A stretch of 64,000 nt of DNA. Source: Annulohypoxylon bovei var. microspora. Taxonomy: Eukaryota > Ascomycota > Sordariomycetes > Xylariales > Hypoxylaceae. Under the pieces are notes generated by a model that saw only the letters and a program-made list of their open reading frames with translations, had not been told where the DNA came from and did not search any database. The stretch lies in NCBI GenBank assembly GCA_022836615.1, contig MU405264.1:180175-244174 (forward strand), given 5' to 3'. Shown in pieces: positions 26,241 to 37,078 of the stretch (the stretch's first letter is position 1; each line of letters opens with the position of its first letter). A program made the translations under genes and the position numbers.

Positions 26241-27636
26241 CTATACACCTTGTTTCTCAAGGAACTCATCGTAATTCCGGACCGCTTGAAGGAGTGCTTG
26301 GCTGCCGAGCTCACTGCATAACGTTTAGTTAATCTGTGTGTGTAGATGTCAAAGTCATGGAGGATCCAAGGGCACATACCAATCTTCCTTCTCACTGAAC
26401 TCGGCCGGATTATGACTCACTCCGTTTCTAGATGGGATGAAGATCATGGCCGTCGGTATCACGGCCGCCGTCTCCTCGCTGTCGTGTCCGGCGTAGCTCT
26501 CTAGGCTGGATACCAGAGATTCGCGAACTAAATTCGTCGAGGCTTGTTGTACACACCGCATTGCCTCCGGGTCGAAACTAACGCTTTCTTTATGCCGAGT
26601 CTTCGTCATGACCGCAGTAATTCCTGGCCGGCCCCGCTCCAGTCCCGATAGGTGTGCATGTAGTTCCGCCTCTATCGTGTCTAGCGTCTCTTCGCTATGG
26701 TGCCGGAGGTCTAGGGTGCAGAATGCGCGCCCGGGCACGGTGTTCGGGCTGCTGGTGTCGGTCTCGATGACACCTACGGTGCCAAACGCGTCTTCTCGGC
26801 GGGACAACTCCTCTGTCTTGACTACAAAGGTAGCGAGCGCCGCCAGGGCGTCGGCGCGCTGCGACATAGGCATCGCGCCTGCGTGGCCCCCAGAGCCGCG
26901 ACATGTGATCTCGTACGCGCGCATGCCCTGTACGCCAGACACGACGGCGAGCTTTTGCCCTGCCTTTTCCAATCGCGGCCCCTGCTCTATATGGAGCTCG
27001 AAGTGCGCCGAGAGCGGGTTCTCGCGGTACGAGCATGGCGTGGTACCAAGGTAGCCGATACGTTTTAGCTCGCTACCCAGGGTCACAGACGGATTCGCTA
27101 GATCCGTAAGGGCATGGCTGCTCGCGACATCTTCGGCGCCAGACCATACTCCAGAACCGGTGCACATCCTAGGAAAGCGAGAGCCCTCCCTGTTTAAGTA
27201 CATATAAGCACAACAATGCACTTCAGATTAGGCGAGTAATGCTAGAATCATACTCATTTGTCCAGTCGATAGCAGCCAACGGCGCGTACGTCGTAGCGCC
27301 GGACTCCTTAACGGTTCGTAGAACTTGCAGGGCTGCGACAACGCCTAAGGCCCCATCAAAGCGTCCGCCAGCAGGTTGCGAGTCAAGATGACTGCCAATG
27401 CCGATGGGTGCGAGCTTATTGTTACGACCGGGGAGGATGGCAAAGATATTTCCCATCTCGTCCACTTTTACTTCACATCCCAGGTCCTTAGCCTCCGCCA
27501 CGAACCAGTCTCGCACTTCGCGGTCACTATCGGTTAGCGATTCACGGCAGAGTCCGATGTGCTCGCCCACTTGCAAACGACCCCATTGAGCCGAGTATTG
27601 AAGCCTCTCCCACACCGGAAACGGGGGAACCGGCAT
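26241..27636 (-). CDS. M20-family N-carbamoyl amidohydrolase (beta-ureidopropionase/carbamoylase type)
   Basis: A zinc-dependent amidohydrolase of the group that includes N-carbamoyl-L-amino-acid hydrolase, allantoate amidohydrolase and the yeast-type beta-alanine synthase PYD3. It removes the carbamoyl group as CO2 and NH3. Exons 27636-27254, 27189-26380 and 26313-26241 give 421 aa. Metal-site motifs are visible: GSHLDSQPAGGRFDGALGV (H and D), WTNEEGSRF (Glu pair), HFELHIEQGP and, near the end, GVSHNPAEFSEKEDC. Splicing creates NEEGSRF and the final EDCELGSQALLQAV segment; without it the active-site Glu pair is lost. The neighbour on the same strand is a hydantoinase that would make its substrate. 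Its promoter carries several HGATAR motifs. Which carbamoyl compound is used cannot be told from motifs. Confidence 0.92.
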
Positions 27637-27724
27637 GGTCAGGAACTTAAGGTTGGGGAGCGAGTTTTCCTTTGTGTGATGTTGGCATTGGAAGAAAAGT
27701 TGGAAAATCTACAAACCCCTCCCC

Positions 27725-27994
27725 TTATCTTAAGATGAAGTGGATGCTGCACGGGATTGGTTGGAAATCGTCTCTTAAACAAACCATGTGATATCCTCCT
27801 AAAACCGAGATCAATATCCCTTAAGGGAGTGAGTAAGCTACTCGAAAGCCCTCTTATCGCCTTTTCTAGACCATGGTTGCCGAAGATCGAAGCGTGGGTC
27901 TAGTTCAATAAACAAGATATTCCGCTATCGCGGATAGATCGAGGCCTCTAGATTATCTTTATTCAATTTGAGAGCCTCGAAATACTTCAGATAA
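27725..27994. promoter_or_regulatory. Cluster of HGATAR (AreA-type GATA factor) motifs
   Basis: Within the 409-nt gap upstream of the amidohydrolase I read AGATAA at 27725-27730 (minus), CGATAA at 27854-27859 (minus), CGATAG at 27925-27930 (minus), AGATAA at 27953-27958 (minus) and AGATAA at 27989-27994 (plus). HGATAR is the known site of the fungal nitrogen regulator AreA/NIT2. Five in 270 bases is denser than chance. Binding is inferred. Confidence 0.55.
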
Positions 27995-28045
27995 GTATAA
28001 ATAGACATTCTACGAAATGTGAAGATGTATCATCGACATGTAGTA

Positions 28046-29591
28046 TCACAACTCCTCCAAATCAAACCCAGCCTCATTAACCTTATCCCAAACACCAACA
28101 GCCGACCCGCGCTTAACAAACTGCCCATACCCCTTCCCGCCCACAACTCCACCATTATCCCGATCCCAAACCACCTTACCCCTAAGCACCGTGTACCTCG
28201 GCCAATTCCCGAGCTTACGGCCCTCGTACGGCGTATAATCCGCATCGTGGTGTAACATCTCATTCGTCAACACGAGATCCTTCCCAAACTTCCCCTCGGG
28301 ATACCAAATCGTCAAATCCGCATCCGAGATCCCCGGCAGCAGCGCCCCCTTCCGCGGGTACAACCCATACAACTTCGCCGGGTTCGTCGACGCGACCGCC
28401 ACAATCTCCGCAAGCCCCATCTTATCCGCGGACACGACGAGCGGGAGCCTCGTCTCCACGCCCGGCAGGCCGTTCGGCACGTGTCTGAAATGGCCCTCCG
28501 GATGCTCGGGCGTGACGCACGACTTCTTGCCCTTCTCCGCGTCGTCGAAGCTAAACGGACAGTGGTCGGAGCTCAATATGGAGAAGGTCGCGTTCCGCAG
28601 GCCCCGCCAGATGGCGTCCTGGTCCTGCTTCCTGCGCGGCGGCGGCGAGCATATGTACTTGGCGCCCTCGAAGCCGGGGCGGTCGAGGTCGTCGCGCGTG
28701 AGGAAGAGGTACTGCGGGCAGGTCTCGGCGAAGACCGGCCGGCCCTGGGTCTGGGCCTCGCGGATCCGCAGGGCCGCCTGCGGGTCGCTGACGTGGACTA
28801 GCAGGATAGGGGTGTTTGCGACGAGCGAGGAGAGCGCGATGGCGCGGTTCGTGGCCTCGGCTTCGAGGATCGGCGGCCGCGAGTTGGAGTGGTATTTCGG
28901 GCTTATCTTGCGCGCGAGCTCGAGCTGGTCCGTCAGCCAGTCGAGCACGTCCCCGTTCTCGGCGTGGATCATGGTCAGGATCTCGTGCGCTCGCGCGGTC
29001 AGCAGGATCGATAGGATCTCGTTGTCGCGCAGCTGCAGCGCCTTGTACGTCATGTAGATCTTGACCGAGCTGATGCCTTCCTCGTGCTTCAGCCGGGGGA
29101 GCTCCTGGAGCGCTGTCGCGCTTGCGTTGCCCATGAGGAGATGGAAGCTGTAATCGCAGTAGCAATTACCCCGAGCTAGAGCATGTGTCGCGTGCACCGC
29201 TGCTAGCGGGGATGTTTCGTTCTTTTGCAGCGGCGCAAAAGTTATGATGGTGGTGTTTCCGCCGGCGATGGCCGAACGGGTACCAGACTCATAATTATCG
29301 GCAGACCTTCCTTTACCACCGAACATAGCCGGTTCTTGAAGATGGACATGACAGTCGATGCCTCCTGGCTATAGAACGTCAGTGCTAATTCTTTTATTCC
29401 AATACATGAAAGACATGACATACCATGATATATCCTCCCTCGGCATCGATCACCCGAATGGCGGATGTACCCGCCAGTGATCCGGATGGGGCGAGGAGCG
29501 TTATCTTCTCATCCTTAATGGCAATATCTAACGCTGCGATATCAGACGCAGTGACACATATGCCATTAGTTATGACAAGGTCGTAGGTCAT
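28046..29591 (-). CDS. Dihydropyrimidinase / D-hydantoinase family cyclic amidohydrolase
   Basis: Hydrolyses cyclic ureides (dihydropyrimidines, hydantoins) to N-carbamoyl acids. Exons 29591-29424 and 29368-28046 give 496 aa, usual for the family. Binuclear metal residues are recognisable: GGIDCHVHLQEP (HxH), SVKIYMTYK (the Lys that is carboxylated), IHAENGD, LLVHVSDPQAA and ILSSDHCPF (Asp). CPQYL and AKYICSPPPR motifs follow the dihydropyrimidinase pattern more than allantoinase. Splicing a 55-nt intron (GTATGT...CTATAG) joins YIM to PGGIDCHVH. The gene lies 409 nt upstream of, and in the same direction as, the M20 amidohydrolase, so the two would act in sequence. The middle of the gene is very GC-rich while the 3' 250 bases are not. 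Confidence 0.93.
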
Positions 29592-30003
29592 TGTGCAAGC
29601 ACTTCACCATCTGTTTCTCGCTTGCCGTACTAGTTCGATCGCTGTAGAAAGCTGGCTGTAAGTTTTATGGCAACTCAGAAGAAACTTACCATTCATACCA
29701 CCTAACGAGCGCCTCATTCCTCCGGGGAGAGGGGTTATAGGGGGCTACTGATAAGACTGGTTGGCTGAAATGCCCATGTAAACTCGTCCGAGATAAGCTA
29801 AAAATAAAATACAGTGGTTTATAGGCCAACTTATCCCGGCAGATTATAGCGTCCTAGCCAGCTTTTGGCAAGCGATTCATACCTAATAAAAGCCCTCGAG
29901 CTTGATGAAGGTAAATGCACGAAATTGTGATAGTTGTTTACGATATAAAAAGTTATTATTCGTATCAATAATCGACAGCCGCGAAGAAACACATCGCGCC
30001 CGC
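29592..30003. promoter_or_regulatory. Promoter of the hydantoinase gene with GATA motifs
   Basis: A 412-nt intergenic region between the oxidase 3' end and the hydantoinase start. TGATAA at 29749-29754 and AGATAA at 29791-29796 fit HGATAR, about 160 and 200 nt upstream of the ATG. No other feature is seen. Confidence 0.5.
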
Positions 30004-32310
30004 TTAGTTGAGCCCTAACCGACTTAAGTGAGTGGCCTGAATCCTGTCCTGCTGAGACGGGTCAGTCCCTTTCAGGCACAAGCGACTGTTCTGCGAAGGC
30101 AGATTTCCAAAGATGAAATCTGACATCTGCCAGTTCTCCGACCCGACGGCATTCTGTGCGTAGAACACGTCCCAAGGATCGATCTTCTTCTTGAGCTTAT
30201 ATAGCCTGTCATACTTATCGCCCCAGAACGACTGTTGAAAATCGGGCTCGATGTAGTCCGACTCGGAAAGGTATGCGCCCGAACCAGGAGACACCGAGCG
30301 CCATAGAGTACCCCATTCCGACGTTAATACGTTACTCCAAATCGTGATGAGCTCTGTGTACATATCTTGGGTCCACGCGACGACGTCGATAGCGTGCAAG
30401 ACCGTCTTACGCCAGGCCGGGTTGACAGCGTTGTCAGGATACCCGGATTTCGGAGCAGCAGCGACGTTATAAGCAGATACCACCCCACCTCCATCAACGA
30501 CATACCGAATGGCATCGAAGGTAGACGAGAGCTTTGTGGAGTTTTCCCAATTTTCCCTTGGGAAAAGCCGACTGCCATATCGAGCAAGATTCGACCCCCA
30601 CAATTCCAAGGGGAAAGACTTATCCCAGGCATCGTAGAAATTGGTGTATTCCTGGTAGACCGGCTTTAGATCGAGTCCAATGGCACTAACAGCTGTGAAG
30701 AAGGGCTCAGAAAGCGCTTGTAACTCCGATTTTGACATGTTTGGCGCGAACCATGGTGCCATATCCCAAACGAAGTAGCCGCTCGTCGCATTCAGATTAA
30801 AATGAGCGTAATTTCCAGCATCGGTGTACTTGGCGAAATCTTCAAAGTAGGCGCGTACGGCTTCCCAAAACTGGTCGGGAGATATCTCTTCGCTGCTGCT
30901 CAGACTGAAGCTCATCGTCGTCACTGGAATCTCAGGGAATGCTTTGATGACCATAGACGTCACCACTCCGAAGGTCGACCCGCCTCCGCCCCGTAAAGCC
31001 CAGAATAGGTCAGGGTTAGATGTTTCACTGGCAGTGACAAAACGGCCGTCTGATGTTACAAGTTCCATAGAAAGGACCTGTTCAGAGTTTTAGCTTATGC
31101 GATGGAGGCATTGTGCGTATAAACTGACCTGGTCTGCCGCCATTCCATATAAACTTGATAAAGGAGAGTGACCACCGCCAAGAATGTACCCTCCCGTAAG
31201 CCCAACTGTCTGTAAATGTTCCCATTAGCATTCTATTTATGAAGGCCTTAGTATAAGGGCATCTTACCTTCCCTTCTGCGCCGACAATTGTAAGATTGTG
31301 CTCATGCGCAGCTTCATACGCCTCAAAAACTTGAACTCCAGCTCCCATCTTGAATGCCGGTCCTTTATATGATCCCTCCTCATAATCCGCATAATACTTG
31401 ATTTCTTTCAGATTATGGGTCCAAAGAGAGACAGCACCTGCTCCTGTGCTCTTTGCACTGTAATCATGCCCAGTATTCTTGATAACGAGTCGCAGATTCA
31501 AACTACGCGCCATATTGATGGCCAGCTGGATTTGGGATACGGTGGTTACATTGACAGACATCTTCGGATATGCACCGATAGTACAATTCAGAGCATATGG
31601 GTTTATTGTGTGAGGCACACACGACGTCCCTTCGAATAAGATCGCATTGATAGATGTCGGATCATTCGTACTTGGCTACGTTAGCTGGATTTCTCAGGTA
31701 TACTTGAAGATAGGGGTCGATTAGCTTCACTTACTGGATGTAAGAGTCATCAGACCAATGAGATGTGATCTCATCACATCTAGCTGTATCTTGATTCCCA
31801 TAATCACTGTAACACGGCGAGGCGAGCGGTTTAGTCTGAATAAGGCTGCCACCTAGAAGAAGATCGAAGACTCGGTTGGTGATCTCGCCTGGAAAGACAG
31901 CGAATTCACCAGGGAAAGTCTTGCAAGGTCCAATGATAGATTCGTTAGCGGCAGTCGAAGGGTCCGCAAAGCCAAACAAGATTATGTTAGTCAAGCCCAG
32001 ATTAGTGAGATTGGCGAAGACGGCATCGGTAAGCTGATGTGTTTCCCCAAGAAAGAGGTCAGCTGTGGCATTGGAGGAGGAGGCATCGACTGTGACGAAG
32101 GCGGCAGTAATAGTAGATTCATTGGCGTCTTTGATAAAGGGGTAAGTGTCAGGTTAGTCTGTTGGGAAACGGTTTTCACACTTATTCGACTTTGAGAGAA
32201 TCGCGATCTGACTGACTGATGACTTGACCATCCACAACAATGGTCTGAGCACATCCGAGCCGCGAGAGAGCCAACACGAGGCTCACTCGTAGCAGCGCGC
32301 TGAAATGCAT
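30004..32310 (-). CDS. Secreted FAD-linked oxidase (BBE-like, PCMH-type FAD domain)
   Basis: A secreted flavin oxidase of the vanillyl-alcohol-oxidase/berberine-bridge superfamily; substrates vary and cannot be predicted. A signal peptide (MHFSALLRVSLVLALS...CAQ) starts at 32310. Later exons are firm: to 31735, 31670-31268, 31209-31129 and 31077-30004. The FAD domain shows VIKNTGHDYSAKSTG (His for covalent FAD), VGAEGKTVGLTGGYILGGGHSPLS and DLFWALRGGGGSTFGVV. The Cys that gives bicovalent flavin in true berberine-bridge enzymes is absent. A BBE C-terminal segment (FYAQNAVGSENW) is present. The junction of exon 1 to exon 2 is uncertain. The second frame (ANESTITAAFVTV) is reached in phase only by an acceptor TCAAAG at 32129-32134 with donor GTCAGT (32216) or GTCAAG (32228), giving about 677-681 aa. 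A frameshifted or mis-sequenced N-terminus is the alternative. Confidence 0.85.
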
Positions 32311-33521
32311 TGTGCGAGAGGTGAGCTGTAGAGCTCTCACATGTAGTTGAAGAGAGCACTGCAGTGATTTTGGGCAGCGGAAGATGTAAGAGAGGGATAG
32401 ACGCCATGTCATAGGAACCATTGAAGCTGTCAATGTCTATAGCAATCACCCCTCCCAAGCACTTCTTCCGGCCATAAGGCATAACATCATGACAAACCGG
32501 CGATATCGTCACTTAACCGCCAATTTCCCTAAACGGAACCGATACAGATTGGGAGCGGGCACACGTGCGATGCCATTAGTCGGCCTCATTAACCGGCATA
32601 GTGATTGCTATTTTGTACCGGCAATTCGTACGTGATGATCATATCGTAGCAACCTTGAGACGACTTAACCTGGTTTCTCATTAGGATATGCTTCCGTTTA
32701 TAATAGTTCCAAGAGTGTAGCTGAGACAATGTAGCATAAGATGCACAGTTCTAGATCGGACGAATTTTCAGCTTAAAAAATCGAAATATATTCGTACTAG
32801 GTAGTTCGATAAAGTGTAAGGGAGAGTTCCCAACTGGTATTTATGAAGGAAGAAATAAGAAATGAGCACACTCCATTATCTTCATAATTGCCATAAGCTT
32901 AAACGAAGAGATTATAAGGGGTTGGGCAAAATGCTAATAAAATCAATGCAATACATACATTTATATAAGTGAAGTTATTAGAGTGAAGCTATCCTAAGTT
33001 TACGACTTGGTGATAAAATGGTTCAAGCGGAGAGATCGTAGGGAGATCCGCTTTTAACAGTGAATGCCCCTGTAAATTCAGGTTCTTACAGGATTACCTA
33101 ATTCTGTAAGCGAGGCGAGGCGTTAAGCTTAGCAAGATTTACGGCACCCCCGCGTAAACCTAACCGATTGCCCACAAATAGAGAAAGGATCTCTCCTAGC
33201 TTCTTAAGGGGGATATCCCCACCACTTAATGAGACACAAGGGAAAATTGTTTAATCTTATTGGCCACCTGAAATCTCCACAGTACGTATCCGAGCCCCTG
33301 GGAATTTCCACCCCGCCATAGGAGGGGTATATCGCATGTCATATCAGCAACACCTTATCGTAAATTTTCTATCAATTGCGCAACTGCAAGACGGCGACAA
33401 GGCGGACACAACATAAGCACGGCATTGACTTGGAATAACGAGGGGTTTCCTAATTTTACAAACTGGTAAATATTACAGAAATTTAGTCGAACTCGTCTTG
33501 GATCCAAGCAAGCCCGCCGCA
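32311..33521. other. Divergent intergenic region
   Basis: 1.2 kb between the FAD oxidase (minus) and the methylthioadenosine phosphorylase (plus). The open frames near 32312-32512 and 33355-33807 are shadows or chance. The region is AT-rich, and no RNA gene is seen. Confidence 0.6.
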
Positions 33522-34640
33522 ATGTCTGATCTTCCTGAGACCTTCGACCGTAAGCGTTTCCCGTCCCGCGTTGCCCCGCTATCACATCATCTGCTCTCCT
33601 TTTCGCAATAGCCTCATCCAGATAGCTATGGGATTTCAAAGTAGCGATAGCTAATATGATGATTCTTGCCCGCGCGCAGGACCCGTCCACATCGCCGTCA
33701 TAGGCGGGACCGGCCTGTACAAGATCGACGGATACACCCCCATCGCCCGCGTCAACCCCCTGACGCCGTGGGGCTACCCGTCCGCGCCCATCCTGATCCT
33801 CGAGCACGCCGGCGTGCCCGTTGCCTTTCTGTCACGACACGGCTCATACCACGAGTACGCGCCACACGAGATCCCCGCGCGCGCCAACATCGCCGCGTTG
33901 CGTCACATCGGCGTGCGCTGTGTCGTCGCTTTTTCCGCCGTCGGCTCCCTGCAGGAGGAGATCAAGCCCATGGACTTCGTCGTACCCGACCAGGTCATCG
34001 ATCGCACCAAGGGCATCCGCCCCTTCACTTTCTTCGAGGGCGGGCTTGTCGGCCATGTGCCCTTCGGCGACCCCTATGATGATAAGATCGCGCAGGTCGT
34101 GCGCCAGTGCGCCAAGTCTATGCAGGGCGATGGTGTGGTGTTACATGGAAAGGGAACGGCTATTTGCATGGGTAGGTCTCCAAGTCAAGCACCAGGCTTG
34201 CGGTTCTTGGGATGCGTACTAACTGTGCTCAACGAATAGAGGGACCGCAGTTCTCGACGCGCGCGGAGTCGAACTTATACCGTTCCTGGGGCGGCTCGGT
34301 AATTAGCATGTCGCTGCTGCCGGAAGCTAAGCTGGCGAGGGAGGCGGAGATGGCGTTCCAGGTCATCTGCATGGCTACGGACTACGATTGCTGGCACACG
34401 ACCGAGGATGTTGACGTGTCCATGGTTATGCATTATATGGAGAGGAACGGGCAGAACGCGAAGCGGCTGGTCGGCGCTGTGTTAGACGAGCTGTGCAAGC
34501 ATGAGAACAGCGACTTGGTCACAGCTAAGCACTGGGAGGGCGCCAGCAAGGGCGCCGTGGCGTTCTGCACCAAGCCCGAGGGCCGGAATCCGGAGGCGCT
34601 GAAGAAGGTCGAGTACTTGTTCCCAGGTTTTTTGAACTGA
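33522..34640 (+). CDS. MEU1: S-methyl-5'-thioadenosine phosphorylase
   Basis: Cleaves 5'-methylthioadenosine with phosphate to adenine and methylthioribose-1-phosphate, in methionine and purine salvage. Exons 33522-33549, 33680-34171 and 34240-34640 give 306 aa, standard for the family. Motifs: VAVIGGTGLY-like start (HIAVIGGTGLYKI), phosphate-binding LSRHGSYHEYAPHEIPAR, FSAVGSLQEEI, VVPDQVIDRTKGIRP, the substrate loop CMEGPQFSTRAES (created by splicing intron 2) and CMATDYDCW. The pattern ICMEGPQFSTRAES plus DQVIDRT is that of eukaryotic MTAP and not of purine nucleoside phosphorylase. The first exon holds only nine codons plus one base. The second exon is very GC-rich. The nearby xanthine dioxygenase and ureide genes give it a nucleobase-metabolism context, though MTAP itself is housekeeping. 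Confidence 0.95.
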
Positions 34641-35358
34641 TGTAGCGACGTAAAATACCATGGCAGTGATAGATGGATGGTAGGTAGGGTACTTAGACAT
34701 AGATTATTCTCGAAGATTAGTCGCGATAGTTAGATATGGATGTTCTCATATCTGCGGAGATTGACTTTTCTATTGATTACCTAGTATTGAATTAACTACT
34801 TCGACTATTTCTTTTCACGTGCCTTAAAAAAAGTGTATAGAAAATGTCAAGTAGTACTTACAATAGGGGCTAGCCAAAAGTGCTTTTAAGCTAAGTACAA
34901 CAAAGGGTTTATTATTCTCACGTCGTTTTATTTATAGAATACCTGCTCCCTACTCAATCAACTAATATTCCCCCCTTAAATTAGTCAATAAAACGCTCTC
35001 ATTTTCAAGCTATTTTCATCATCTCTTATACATGGTAGCAAATACGCTTCCCCCGCACCCGAGTTCTGACAACTTCGTGGCTCAACGCAACGGTCACAAA
35101 GATTTTAGCGCTATTAGAGCAACTGTCTTGCTTCTCCCTTTATTTAAAAACCAAACTATTTAGCTTTTTTCATGACTTGGGTAGGTACCCACTAGATTGT
35201 AGCTCTATACATTTATACGTATTTTAGTCGACCAATCGCCATCATTATCCAAAATATATTGATCCTAGTCCAACCCCTTTTATCCAAATACCCAAAATAT
35301 GTACACGACACCGGCCCCAACCGCCACAGTCCAAGAACATGTCTACCTAGGTAGGTAC
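34641..35358. other. Convergent 3' intergenic region
   Basis: AT-rich spacer between the 3' ends of the phosphorylase (plus) and the M24 gene (minus). No gene is supported. Confidence 0.7.
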
Positions 35359-35362
35359 CTAC
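35343..35362. repeat. TAGGTACCTA-type palindromic repeat at the M24 gene stop codon
   Basis: A compact run of CTACCTAGGTAGGTACCTAC. On the minus strand the stop codon of the M24 gene (TAG) is the first part of this motif. Confidence 0.7.
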
Positions 35363-36180
35363 GCAACGGTCAAGAGCTGCTCGTAGAAAGCAGACCTCTG
35401 GTTCGCGTTATCGCGCAGATGTATCTCCAAGATCCAATGCCTCTTATAGCCATCCTTGCCGGCCACATTCATCAGCTCGTCGTTGTCCTTCGTGATATAC
35501 AGCCTGCTCTTGTCCTTCGGGACGCGCTCGTGCGGGTACTGCCCAACCAGATGCCCGGCAAGCCACGCGCCGAACTCCCAACCCGCCTTCTGCGCCTCCT
35601 CGCACGCGATACCGTACAGCATGCCGCCGGTCATGTCGGTGGAGCCGTCGTACCGGGCCTTGACCGCATTCCACACGGGCTCGAGCGAGTCGCGCAGGCG
35701 CTTCTTCTCGGGGTCGTCGCCGAGCACGAACGTGCGGGCGAAGTCGGCCTCGTACATCTCGAAGACGGGGCCGAGGTCGACGTACAGGATGTCGTCGGGC
35801 TCGACGACGCGGTCGGGCGGGTTGTCCTCGAAGGGCAGCAGGGTGTTGGGCCCGGACCGCACGACGCGCTTGTGCCAGTGCGTGCGCACGCCGTGGCGCT
35901 CCTGCCCCAGCGCGTGGATCTCGTCGCTGAGCTGCTTCTCGCTGACCCCCGCGCGGATCAGCTTCTCCTCGATCTCCGCGAACAGCGCCACGGCTTTGCT
36001 CTGCGCGTCGAGCAGGTACGCCGCGCGCTCCCTTTCGGCCTCTTCCGTTACTGGCTCCTTCTTCGTCTCCGGCTCGGTTACCGTTGCCGGTTCTGTTTCC
36101 GGTTCTGTTTCTGTCGTCGTTGTCGTCGTGCCCATGATGTTGGAGAGCTGGCTAGCCAGTTGCGTGAAAATTTGAGCCAT
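35359..36180 (-). CDS. M24-family metallopeptidase-fold protein (Xaa-Pro aminopeptidase-like)
   Basis: A single-exon 273-aa protein with the pita-bread fold of methionine aminopeptidase, prolidase and creatinase. Likely metal ligands are present in order: the two Asp of YVDLGPVFEMYEADFARTF, the His of GHLVGQYPHE, the Glu of ILEIHL and a final Glu in AFYEQLL. All five ligand positions are therefore filled and activity is plausible. The HWHKRVVRSG and GPNTL motifs mark a stand-alone M24 subgroup without the N-terminal creatinase domain. Residues ~17-48 are a Thr/Glu/Pro-rich insert (TTTTTTETEPETEPA...). A second ATG at residue 16 is an alternative start. The stop codon lies inside a TAGGTA repeat. 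The substrate (dipeptide or other amide) cannot be told. Confidence 0.88.
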   Translation of the reverse strand: MAQIFTQLASQLSNIMGTTTTTTETEPETEPATVTEPETKKEPVTEEAERERAAYLLDAQSKAVALFAEIEEKLIRAGVSEKQLSDEIHALGQERHGVRTHWHKRVVRSGPNTLLPFEDNPPDRVVEPDDILYVDLGPVFEMYEADFARTFVLGDDPEKKRLRDSLEPVWNAVKARYDGSTDMTGGMLYGIACEEAQKAGWEFGAWLAGHLVGQYPHERVPKDKSRLYITKDNDELMNVAGKDGYKRHWILEIHLRDNANQRSAFYEQLLTVA

Positions 36181-37078
36181 CTTAACTACCTGGCTTTGGA
36201 GAGAGCGAGAGCGGGAGTGAGAGACGAAACGAACGACCGGAACGAGGGCACGGAGACTCGAGATCTATAAGGGGTGGGTACCTAGGTACGTAGGATCCTA
36301 CATGATGTTATGGACGCGATTACTGTACGCACATATGTAGGGAGCCGTAGCTGGTTGGGCTCCTAGAGACCGATACAGGAAAGCGTATTGAGGGGTAGCT
36401 TCGTCCATTTCCGAATAACTCCTATCAGATCTCACTTATTACACAATCCAGACGACTTAGCGTCGGGATTACGTAGGTATCCATGGATTTCTTATCGTAT
36501 AGAGCATCTGTAGGCGCTGAAGGGCGTACATGTCTGCTATACACGTATGATATATCATACGCTTCTAAGGTTGTAAGTGGTAGTGTACCGTGTGGACCGA
36601 GAATCGGAGCCGGCTATTGGTTTATCTCTTAGGATAGCCCCTTTTATCCTCCAGGATATCACCTGCCTACGTGTTGATCATCAACTGGATATACGTTGCG
36701 TACGCGTTATAATAGCTTAAGGAGCTATGGGTATATCGACATTTCTAACTTTTACATAAAACCGAGTAACTATAGTCGTATGTGTAGGTATTATCAGGGT
36801 GTTTTAGAAAAGCCCAATCTCAATTGCGGAGATGGTTATGAAGGTACGGCTATTTAAGTTCAGCTGGACTCAAGACACTAGAAAATCGATAGGCCACACG
36901 ACCTTGGCAACACATTTCAATGACAAATAAGACCAAAAGAATACGTTTAACTATTCCGTATTATAAGATCTGCGTAAAATAAACAGATATCATGCTCCCT
37001 TCTAATTATTTGTGAACTTGATGCATAAAACTCGGAATCATCGTGAAATAATATACCTAGAATCAACCATGAGATGCA
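36181..37078. other. Intergenic region upstream of the M24 gene
   Basis: About 900 bases between the XanA 3' end and the M24 start, both on the minus strand. AT-rich, with a TACCTAGGTACGTAGG motif near 36277-36292. No gene is seen. Confidence 0.65.

Noticed and set aside
28481..29165. Long Arg/Ala-rich frames antisense and out of phase to the hydantoinase gene
   Set aside because: High GC3 of the true gene removes stops in other frames; metal-ligand motifs lie only in the hydantoinase frame.
35299..36270. A 323-aa plus-strand frame opposite the M24 gene
   Set aside because: It mirrors the GC-rich M24 coding strand, which has the complete set of metal ligands.
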